Shown here: positions 1 to 4,961 of the stretch, one piece after another
Layout: every line of letters begins with the position of its first letter
Position numbering within the stretch: the stretch's first letter is position 1
DNA from: UBA2798 sp046289975
GTDB taxonomy: Bacteria > Bacteroidota > Bacteroidia > Flavobacteriales_D > UBA2798
Length of the DNA: 6,720 bases
Assembly: GCA_046289975.1 (NCBI GenBank)
Contig: JBKBUQ010000159.1
Coordinates: forward strand, 1-6,720
Reading direction: 5' to 3'
Translations under genes and position numbers: made by a program
Notes under the pieces: model-generated
The model's input: the letters and a program-made list of their open reading frames with translations, nothing else
What the model was told of the DNA's origin: nothing
Databases searched by the model: none

Positions 1-228
1 TCTGATGTTGAGGTTGTTAATTTATTTTTAACTGTGAGTGTGTCAACAGAAACATTTGTTGGAATGGTCACACCTGTTGTGTTATCGACAACCATTGCAA
101 CCGAGAAAGTTGCCGTCGTGGGTGATCCTCCAACAGATCTTAATTTACATCCCAATTCACCGGGATATCGGCTTATTCTCAATAATATCCTATTTCCGGC
201 CGCTAAGAAGAAAAAGCAGAAAACCTGA
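1..228 (+). CDS. 3' end of an unrecognised protein (partial)
   Basis: The frame is open from the first base of the window and ends at TGA 226-228, giving about 75 C-terminal residues; the true start lies upstream of the window. The piece is rich in Val and Thr and looks beta-stranded, then has a GDPP turn, a YRLILNNILF stretch and a lysine-rich tail (KKKKQK). A hydrophobic strand, a G-D-x-P turn and a closing (F/Y)RLxLNxI(L/F)F helix resemble the last strand and helix of amidotransferase-like or zinc-carboxypeptidase C-terminal domains found in Bacteroidota, but this is a weak resemblance from memory and no catalytic residue is visible. The GTG at 34 lies inside the open frame and is not taken as the start. 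No rho-independent terminator is visible after the stop. An overlapping frame (38-235) is also open but has less protein-like composition. Coding status is moderately supported; function is unknown. Confidence 0.55.
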   Translation, partial: SDVEVVNLFLTVSVSTETFVGMVTPVVLSTTIATEKVAVVGDPPTDLNLHPNSPGYRLILNNILFPAAKKKKQKT

Positions 229-373
229 TAAGTAGGGAAAGGCCGTGTAGTTTATTCTGTAGCGATTGTAATGCAGAACGGATATTAAATATAGAATAAA
301 TTCCCAATGATTATTTGCGTTTATCCTGAATTCAGGTTAAATTCATTTTCCAAAACCAAATTCAGAAGATTGA

Positions 374-787
374 TTGACCGGCGCAGAGGAAAATATTGCA
401 ATACGCGACGAAATCACTGTAGAAGGCTTTTTTACGGCAACCTTCTATGTCAATGATGTGCTTGAAATTACATTCGATCGCTCTGTGGAGGTTGTAGAAA
501 CTGTTCATTTGCAAAAGATACTGGAAGTAGCAGGAAAATTGGGCGGCGGAAAAAAACTGAATCTTCTTTTTCATATGCACGAATTTCCGCATACCTCAAC
601 CGAAGGTTCCAAATACGCAACTTCTGAAGAAGGAGTTCGTTTCTCCAACATGATTGCAGTTATCGTTGATAATCTTGCCAAAAGAATTTTGATGAATTTT
701 TTCGTTACATTTCACAAACCCAAAGTGCCAACCCGTGGTGTAAAATCAAAAGAAGATGCTTTTGATTGGTTTTTAAAACATAAGTAA
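374..787 (+). CDS. STAS/SpoIIAA-like small protein (DUF7793-like)
   Basis: Small soluble protein of about 137 residues with no signal peptide or membrane segment. The pattern fits the STAS-like proteins common in Bacteroidota: an N-terminal beta region (FYVNDVLEITF, about 25-35), a helix, a hydrophobic strand (LNLLFHM, 62-68), a loop with T74, S75 and T76 where STAS proteins often carry their phosphorylatable Ser/Thr, a helix (about 88-107), then the hallmark ending NFFxxFxKPKVPTR (108-121) and an AFDWFL helix. Some STAS proteins act as phosphorylation-controlled anti-anti-sigma factors; the role of this subfamily is unknown to me. The start is unclear: an in-frame TGA occupies 371-373 and no in-frame ATG follows until residue 68. 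TTG at 374 is chosen as the first possible codon; ATT at 395, behind AGAGGA (385-390), is an alternative. The SRPBCC gene follows 29 bp later, so co-transcription is likely. Family placement is fairly sure; the start is not. Confidence 0.8.
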   Translation: MTGAEENIAIRDEITVEGFFTATFYVNDVLEITFDRSVEVVETVHLQKILEVAGKLGGGKKLNLLFHMHEFPHTSTEGSKYATSEEGVRFSNMIAVIVDNLAKRILMNFFVTFHKPKVPTRGVKSKEDAFDWFLKHK

Positions 788-816
788 AAATAATAGTTCA
801 AATAAAAAATGTTCTT

Positions 817-1347
817 ATGAATGTATTGGCCATTATCGGAATTGTAATTGGTGGAATAGTTGTAGCTGTTGTTCTGTTCGGTCTGTTTTCTCCCAGGTAT
901 GTTACCATGAGCAGGAGCACAATTATTAATGCCGAATACGACAAAGTTTGGAATCAGCTGATTCTTCAAAAGGAGTTTGTAAACAATTGGTCGCCCTGGA
1001 CCGGGAAAGATCCAAATGTAAAAATGGAATACACCGGAGTTGACGGAACAGTTGGAGCGGTTTACCGTTGGTCGGGTAATAAAAAAATTGGCAAAGGGAG
1101 TATGGCCATTACAGCTGTTGTTCCGGGAGAAAAAGTTGTTTCCCGTTTACGTTTCGAAGGCATGGGAGAAGCGGATGTTACACTGGTTCTGCAATCTGAT
1201 TCCGGAAAACAAAAGGTAGAGTGGATCTATACTACCGATAACGGAAATCGAATCATGGCCAGAATTTTTGGCAGGTTTACCGATAAATTCCTTGGTCCCG
1301 ATTTCGAATCCGGATTAAGTAAACTAAAAGCATATTGCGAGTCGTGA
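817..1347 (+). CDS. Membrane-anchored SRPBCC (START/Bet v 1-like) family protein
   Basis: Protein of 176 residues. A strongly hydrophobic segment at about 3-24 (rich in Ile, Val and Gly) should anchor it in the inner membrane, followed by one SRPBCC domain. Family signs are the strand and helix after the anchor (SRSTIINAEYDKVWNQLI, 32-49), a WSPW element at 58-61, the central beta sheet, and a C-terminal helix containing GPDFESGLSKLK (160-171), which matches the usual ending of polyketide cyclase/dehydrase-type members. SRPBCC domains form a helix-grip cavity that binds hydrophobic ligands; the ligand here cannot be read from the sequence. The ATG at 817 is supported because the anchor begins immediately after it. 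It lies 29 bp after the STAS-like gene, probably in the same transcript, and runs convergently into the aldo/keto reductase with a 23-bp gap. Enzymatic activity is not implied, since many members are only binding or stress-associated proteins. Confidence 0.88.
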   Translation: MNVLAIIGIVIGGIVVAVVLFGLFSPRYVTMSRSTIINAEYDKVWNQLILQKEFVNNWSPWTGKDPNVKMEYTGVDGTVGAVYRWSGNKKIGKGSMAITAVVPGEKVVSRLRFEGMGEADVTLVLQSDSGKQKVEWIYTTDNGNRIMARIFGRFTDKFLGPDFESGLSKLKAYCES

Positions 1348-1370
1348 CAAATCTTTTCTTCGACTACCCA

Positions 1371-2411
1371 TTATAACTTCAGATTGCTTCTGTCGATCTT
1401 TTCGTACAATCCACCGTACATCACCATTTTCACTCCGTCCTGCAGTAAGAAATCGTGAGGGAAGCCCAGTTCAATGCTGCTGACTTCATCCAATTGTTTC
1501 ATGTGTTCATCAAAAAGCGTTGAATGGAAACAACCCAGGCTTTCACTGAATTGCTGAACATTTCTCGATCCGATAATAGGAATGACGTGTGCTGAATTTT
1601 TTCGTACCCAATTGAGCGCGACATGTGCCGGCGGACAATTAATTTCTTTGGCAATATCAACTACTTTTTGCGCAATGGCCATGCTTTTTTCATTGAGTCG
1701 GCGTGAACCTTCTTTTAATCGTTTCGGGTCGTTATTGTTGCCAAGGTATTTTCCTGTTAATGCCCCTCCTGCAAGTGGAGCCCAAGCCGTTACTCCCATA
1801 TCGGTGTATTTTGCCAAGGGTAAAAGGTCACGTTCGGCATCACGGGTAATCAGTGAATACTCAACCTGCATTCCTGCAAAGCGCGACCATCCTTTTAATT
1901 CTGCAATCGCATTGCAACGCGAAATCATCCATGCAGGTGTGTCGGATATTGCGATGTACATCACCTTGCCTGAACGTACAAGATCGTCCAGCGCGCGTAA
2001 AACTTCATCTTCGGCTGTGGTGAAATCCCAAGCGTGAACGTAGAGAATATCAACATAATCGAGTTGCAACCGTTTTAAACTGCCTTCCAGATTCTGCACC
2101 ATCCCCTTGCGGTGATTACCACTGTCGTTTATGCGGTTAGGCTGTGTAAACAGAGTGCATTTGGTGGCGATGACCAATTCATCTCTTCTGTCACCTTCTT
2201 TGATGAAGTCGCCAATGAATTTTTCGCTTGTTCCTTCGGTGTAACGGTTGGCAGTATCAATAAAATTTCCGCCTGCATCCAAAAATGTATTCCAGATTTT
2301 TCGGCTTTCTTCCTTGTTTGCACCATATCCCCACTCTTCCCCAAACGTCATTGTACCTAAACATAATTCCGAAACACGAAGTCCGCTTTTTCCAAATAAT
2401 TTGTAACGCAT
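1371..2411 (-). CDS. Aldo/keto reductase
   Basis: NAD(P)H-dependent oxidoreductase of the aldo/keto reductase superfamily, 346 residues, predicted cytoplasmic. The (beta/alpha)8 barrel pattern is clear: it opens with RYKLFGKSGLRVSELCLGT. The catalytic tetrad is intact: D52 and Y57 in IDTANRY, K84 in IATKC, and H126 in ILYVHAWD. Later come the strand-6/7 element WAPLAGGALTGKY (210-222) and the cofactor-phosphate element IIGSRN (279-284) followed by a helix. Length is normal for AKRs of the YajO/Tas type; the physiological substrate (an aldehyde, ketone or sugar-derived carbonyl) cannot be deduced. The frame is open back to 2507, but the extra 32 residues are unlike any AKR start, so the ATG at 2411-2409 is chosen. 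The upstream sequence is A-rich without a Shine-Dalgarno site, as usual in this phylum. It is convergent with the SRPBCC gene and divergent from the CDF transporter; no partner gene is evident. Confidence 0.95.
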   Translation of the reverse strand: MRYKLFGKSGLRVSELCLGTMTFGEEWGYGANKEESRKIWNTFLDAGGNFIDTANRYTEGTSEKFIGDFIKEGDRRDELVIATKCTLFTQPNRINDSGNHRKGMVQNLEGSLKRLQLDYVDILYVHAWDFTTAEDEVLRALDDLVRSGKVMYIAISDTPAWMISRCNAIAELKGWSRFAGMQVEYSLITRDAERDLLPLAKYTDMGVTAWAPLAGGALTGKYLGNNNDPKRLKEGSRRLNEKSMAIAQKVVDIAKEINCPPAHVALNWVRKNSAHVIPIIGSRNVQQFSESLGCFHSTLFDEHMKQLDEVSSIELGFPHDFLLQDGVKMVMYGGLYEKIDRSNLKL

Positions 2412-2623
2412 ACACGATTTTTTTTGTAAGATATTGCATTTTGGGATGTATTGTTTGTCGGTTGAGAAAAAATAGGGGAAATCCACCTGAGGGATGCAGA
2501 AGACCAATGGTTTTTAAGACTTTCCTCTTATTAAATGTATCCTGCAGATCTTTGGTATGGCTTGAGTTGAACAAAATATCACGGTTAAAATTCAGTGTTC
2601 GCATTTCAGTCCTTTTTATCCTT

Positions 2624-2631
2624 TATCTTTA
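2624..2631 (+). promoter_or_regulatory. Possible -7 promoter element before the CDF operon
   Basis: The bases TATCTTTA match the Bacteroidota -7 consensus TAnnTTTG except for the last position. The element ends 4 bp before the ATG of the cation transporter, so transcription would begin at or next to the start codon. No good -33 TTTG is seen at the usual distance (only TTTC at 2604-2607). The region is AT-rich and one mismatch is present, so a chance match is quite possible. Confidence 0.22.
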
Positions 2632-2635
2632 CTTT

Positions 2636-3622
2636 ATGAGTGGCCACCAGCAGCAAAATGTCCGACTTTCCTTCCTGATTTTAGTATTGGGGACAGGTAT
2701 TATGGCGGTGAAATTTCTGGCTTGGTACCTTACCCATAGTAATACTATCCTCACCGATGCTCTGGAAAGTATTGTTAATGTTTTGGCAGGATCTTTTTCT
2801 TTGTTTGCATTATGGCTTTCGTCTAAACCACGAGATGAGGAGCATCCCTATGGACATGGTAAAATTGAATTCATTTCGGCAGGATTTGAAGGCGCATTGA
2901 TTTTACTTGCCGGTTTGGGAATTCTGGTAAAGTCTGTCTTCAATCTGGTTCATCCTGCACATTTGCATGATCTGGAAACAGGGATAGGGCTATCGATCGC
3001 AACCGGCGGACTTAATTATCTATTTGGAGTTATTCTGGTAATGCGCGGAAAAAAATCACGTTCGCTTGCATTAACTGCCAATGGAGAACACCTCAAAAGT
3101 GATGGCTACACATCTGCTGCCATGGTTGGGGGATTGATCATTGTCTTTTTTACGGGTTATGTTTGGCTTGATTCTGTTGTTGCTATTCTTATGGCAGTGT
3201 TAATTGTTTACATGGGTTACCGCATTGTACGTCGTTCACTGGCTGGTATAATGGATGAAGCAGATCTGGATGTGATTGATGAAATTCTTGAAGTATTGAA
3301 CAGGAACCGAAAAACGGAATGGATCGATGTACATAATTTGCGTGTCATCAAATACGGTACGACCTACCATATCGATTGCCATGTAACCCAACCGTGGTAT
3401 TTCGATTTAAAGCATTCGCACGATAGCATTGAGGAGTTAACGCAGATTATAGAACGGGAAGTTCAGGCAGAAGTTGAATTTTTTATTCACACAGATCCTT
3501 GTATCCCTTCATCTTGCAAAATTTGTGAAGTGCAGGATTGTAAATTCAGAAGCGAGGATGTAAATAAAAAAATAATTTGGACAAGAACTACTTTGCTGAC
3601 CAACCAGAAACACGGTTTATGA
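2636..3622 (+). CDS. Cation diffusion facilitator (CDF) family metal transporter
   Basis: Inner-membrane divalent-metal/proton antiporter of 328 residues, of the YiiP/FieF-like CDF family, expected to export a metal such as Zn, Fe, Mn or Co. Six membrane helices lie at about 10-32, 37-62, 81-105, 114-136, 157-176 and 177-198. The HPYGHGKIEF loop (70-79) corresponds to the conserved HxxxHGK region of YiiP. The fifth-helix motif H152xxxD156 is intact, but in the second helix E44 and N48 occupy the places of YiiP D45 and D49, so metal choice cannot be assigned. The cytoplasmic domain (about 205-290) keeps the metal-binding pattern H233, H249, H260 or H262, H285 and D287. A tail with C289, C294, C297 and C302 follows, as in other Bacteroidota CDFs. 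The frame is open back to 2285, but that part lies opposite the reductase gene and is not transporter-like, so the ATG at 2636 is chosen. It is the first gene of an operon and its stop overlaps the next start (ATGA). Confidence 0.94.
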   Translation: MSGHQQQNVRLSFLILVLGTGIMAVKFLAWYLTHSNTILTDALESIVNVLAGSFSLFALWLSSKPRDEEHPYGHGKIEFISAGFEGALILLAGLGILVKSVFNLVHPAHLHDLETGIGLSIATGGLNYLFGVILVMRGKKSRSLALTANGEHLKSDGYTSAAMVGGLIIVFFTGYVWLDSVVAILMAVLIVYMGYRIVRRSLAGIMDEADLDVIDEILEVLNRNRKTEWIDVHNLRVIKYGTTYHIDCHVTQPWYFDLKHSHDSIEELTQIIEREVQAEVEFFIHTDPCIPSSCKICEVQDCKFRSEDVNKKIIWTRTTLLTNQKHGL

Positions 3623-4032
3623 TTGGTCATTTACAACGAAAGATTTATTTTGGAATTGTATTCCTCATTTTTCTAAGCATTTTTTCTTCCTGCAAAAAAG
3701 AAAAAATTGAGAAAGTCTGTCCCGATTTTTTAGGTGAATGGCATTCCGATACACTCACAGAAACAGCCACCGGGAGACGAATTGAAACCTATCTAAAAAT
3801 TAACGGTGATTTTGGTGAATATGGGTTTGCCTGTTCTGTTAATTGTACTTCCTGCGAATGCACGAAATTGTTTTCAGGACTTATTCGTATCAATGTCGAT
3901 CGAAAATTGCTTTACTTTGGCAAGGCCTTCGGTGGTGGAATTACTCGGTTAAAAATCGGAGCATTGCCACAGCAGGATCAAAATGAAAAATGGTTGTGTA
4001 AAATCAATGATATTGTGCTTTATAAGCGATAA
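3619..4032 (+). CDS. Cysteine-rich hypothetical lipoprotein
   Basis: I do not recognise the family. The 137-residue product starts with a lipoprotein signal peptide: K7, a hydrophobic core (about 9-23) and the lipobox-like FSSC with C25 as the lipidated residue; Phe at -3 is somewhat unusual. The residues after C25 are basic rather than acidic (KKEK), so the acidic surface-export signal known in Bacteroidota is absent and a periplasm-facing location is likely. The mature part begins with CPDFLGEW, a lipocalin-like G-x-W opening, and is mostly beta-rich. It contains C34, C72, C76, C79, C81 and C127; the central CxxxCxxCxC cluster could bind metal or form disulfides. The ATG at 3619 overlaps the stop of the CDF gene as ATGA, implying translational coupling; the longer frame from 3577 would run through the transporter coding sequence and hide the signal peptide. 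The amidotransferase gene follows 2 bp after the stop. A metal-related role is inferred only from context and cysteines. Confidence 0.85.
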   Translation: MIGHLQRKIYFGIVFLIFLSIFSSCKKEKIEKVCPDFLGEWHSDTLTETATGRRIETYLKINGDFGEYGFACSVNCTSCECTKLFSGLIRINVDRKLLYFGKAFGGGITRLKIGALPQQDQNEKWLCKINDIVLYKR

Positions 4033-4034
4033 AC

Positions 4035-4607
4035 ATGCGAATATTCTTACTTGATAATTACGATAGTTTTACCTGGAATCTTGAGCACTACCTTCAAGGA
4101 CTCGGAGCCGAAGTTGAAGTGCGTCGTAACAATGAGGTTGATGTCGAATTCGCTGCATCATTCGATAGGATTGTTCTCTCACCCGGTCCGGGCCTTCCCA
4201 AGGATTCGGGGATTTTAATGGATGTGATAAAACGCTATCAGAATGAAAAACCAATTCTGGGTGTTTGCCTTGGACTACAGGCAATCGCCATACATTTTGG
4301 AGCACAACTTCGTCAATTGGATAAAGTTGCGCATGGAGTCTCTACTTCCTGTTCCATTACCGATTTCAGCGATCTGCTTTTTGCAGGACTCCCTCCTGTG
4401 ATTGAAATTGGACGTTACCATAGCTGGGTAGTAGATGAAAAAACTCTCCCTGCTGATCTGATCATTACATCCGAAGATGAGCGTGGACAAATCATGTCCT
4501 TGCGGCACAGAAAATTACCCATTCATGCTGTGCAGTTTCATCCTGAATCTGTACTCACCCCTCATGGAAAAAAGATCCTCCGAAACTGGATGGATATCCG
4601 GTTCTGA
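4035..4607 (+). CDS. pabA: Aminodeoxychorismate/anthranilate synthase component II (glutamine amidotransferase)
   Basis: Class I glutamine amidotransferase of 190 residues, the normal length for a stand-alone TrpG or PabA subunit. It hydrolyses glutamine and passes ammonia to a chorismate-using partner (PabB for folate, TrpE for tryptophan) in the cytoplasm. Hallmarks: LLDNYDSFTWNL (5-16), the oxyanion region LSPGPGLP (48-55), nucleophile C78 in GVCLGLQA (76-83), the VAHG turn (98-101), GRYHSW (126-131), and H169 and E171 of the catalytic triad in QFHPES. In the nucleophile elbow, Leu (residue 81) replaces the His usual in GVCLGHQ; this His is not part of the triad. No trpE, trpD, pabB or pabC is adjacent in the window; upstream neighbours are a lipoprotein (2-bp gap) and a CDF transporter. 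Because trpG normally lies beside trpE in this phylum, an orphan copy is more likely PabA, but sequence alone does not separate the two, so the symbol is tentative while the family is certain. Confidence 0.93.
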   Translation: MRIFLLDNYDSFTWNLEHYLQGLGAEVEVRRNNEVDVEFAASFDRIVLSPGPGLPKDSGILMDVIKRYQNEKPILGVCLGLQAIAIHFGAQLRQLDKVAHGVSTSCSITDFSDLLFAGLPPVIEIGRYHSWVVDEKTLPADLIITSEDERGQIMSLRHRKLPIHAVQFHPESVLTPHGKKILRNWMDIRF

Positions 4608-4624
4608 TTTGAGTCTTAAAGGCC

Positions 4625-4657
4625 TTTTTCATTGTTCATTAATTGAAAAATGAAGGA
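4625..4657 (+). terminator. AT-rich hairpin after the amidotransferase gene, possible terminator
   Basis: TTCATT (4628-4633) pairs with AATGAA (4649-4654), a G/A mismatch follows, then TTCA (4635-4638) pairs with TGAA (4644-4647) around the loop TTAAT; G-U and A-U pairs can lengthen the base. It begins 18 bp after the stop codon, a sensible place for a terminator. However, the stem is almost all A-U, and no U tract follows on the plus strand, so it may instead be a 3'-end stabilising structure or chance. Confidence 0.3.
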
Positions 4658-4938
4658 ATATTAATGCGACCGTTTGATGTTCAAGTAAAAATTTTGATTT
4701 TTTCAATTTCGATTTTTAGCTAAAGAGGGTGAAATATGAAGTAATTGTTTGTTAATTGTTAATAGACGAAATGCCAAGGATTGTCATTGAATTTCTATGA
4801 AACTACCTTTTTTGCAAATTAGTAGTACAAATTTTCTGCTCAACAATATTTTTTTTTCGATAGATATCTCTAAATAGAATGTGTAGGTTGTTCCGCTAAA
4901 TATAATTCAGCCATAATTTACTCTTTTTATTGTCGTAT

Positions 4939-4946
4939 TAGATTTG
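4939..4946 (+). promoter_or_regulatory. -7 promoter element of the sensor phosphatase gene
   Basis: TAGATTTG is an exact match to the Bacteroidota housekeeping -7 consensus TAnnTTTG. A TTTA at 4917-4920, 18 bp upstream, is a partial match to the -33 element TTTG at an acceptable spacing. The element ends 4 bp before the ATG at 4951, which would put the transcription start at or very near the start codon and give a leaderless or nearly leaderless mRNA. Confidence 0.4.
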
Positions 4947-4961
4947 ATCCATGAATCAAAT
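4942..4961 (+). promoter_or_regulatory. Inverted repeat enclosing the phosphatase start codon
   Basis: ATTTGAT (4942-4948) is perfectly inverted as ATCAAAT (4955-4961) around the six-base centre CCATGA, which contains the ATG at 4951. The left arm also contains the TTTG of the -7 element. In DNA it could be an operator covering the promoter and start; in RNA it could form a hairpin presenting the start codon in its loop, but only if transcription begins upstream of 4942. With seven-base arms in AT-rich DNA, chance cannot be excluded. Confidence 0.35.

Larger units (their letters stand above)
4608..4950. other. 343-bp AT-rich non-coding region
   Basis: No convincing gene is present on either strand; the longest plus-strand ATG frame noticed is 26 codons (4797-4877). 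The visible contents are an AT-rich hairpin soon after the amidotransferase stop (4625-4657), short TTGTTAAT-type repeats near 4745-4763, an eight-base palindrome AGATATCT (4862-4869), a run of T at about 4850, and a -7 promoter element next to the phosphatase start. It probably holds the 3' end of the upstream operon and the control region of the downstream gene. No known riboswitch or small RNA was recognised. Confidence 0.6.

Noticed and set aside
307..456. 49-codon ATG frame overlapping the start of the STAS-like gene
   Set aside because: It is Arg- and Cys-rich, enters the STAS-like coding sequence out of frame and shows no relation to that family's N-terminus, so it does not rescue a missing start by frameshift.
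1348..1370. Bidirectional terminator between the convergent SRPBCC and reductase genes
   Set aside because: The 23-bp gap has no inverted repeat.
1582..2037. 151-codon plus-strand ORF
   Set aside because: It lies entirely opposite the aldo/keto reductase, whose catalytic residues are intact; its composition (many Ser, Arg, Ala) is that of a shadow frame.
2412..2507. N-terminal extension of the aldo/keto reductase frame to a start at 2507
   Set aside because: The extra 32 residues are not AKR-like, while the ATG at 2411 gives the standard first beta strand immediately.
2285..2635. Upstream extension of the CDF transporter frame
   Set aside because: It runs antisense through the start of the reductase gene, has no transporter similarity, and the CDF fold begins right after the ATG at 2636.
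4618..4629. AAAGGCCTTT followed by T as a terminator of the amidotransferase operon
   Set aside because: The palindrome has no loop of its own, so a stable RNA hairpin is unlikely; the hairpin at 4625-4657 is a better though still weak candidate.
4797..4877. 26-codon ORF in the long non-coding region
   Set aside because: It is too short, in AT-rich DNA, with no ribosome-binding context or recognisable peptide.
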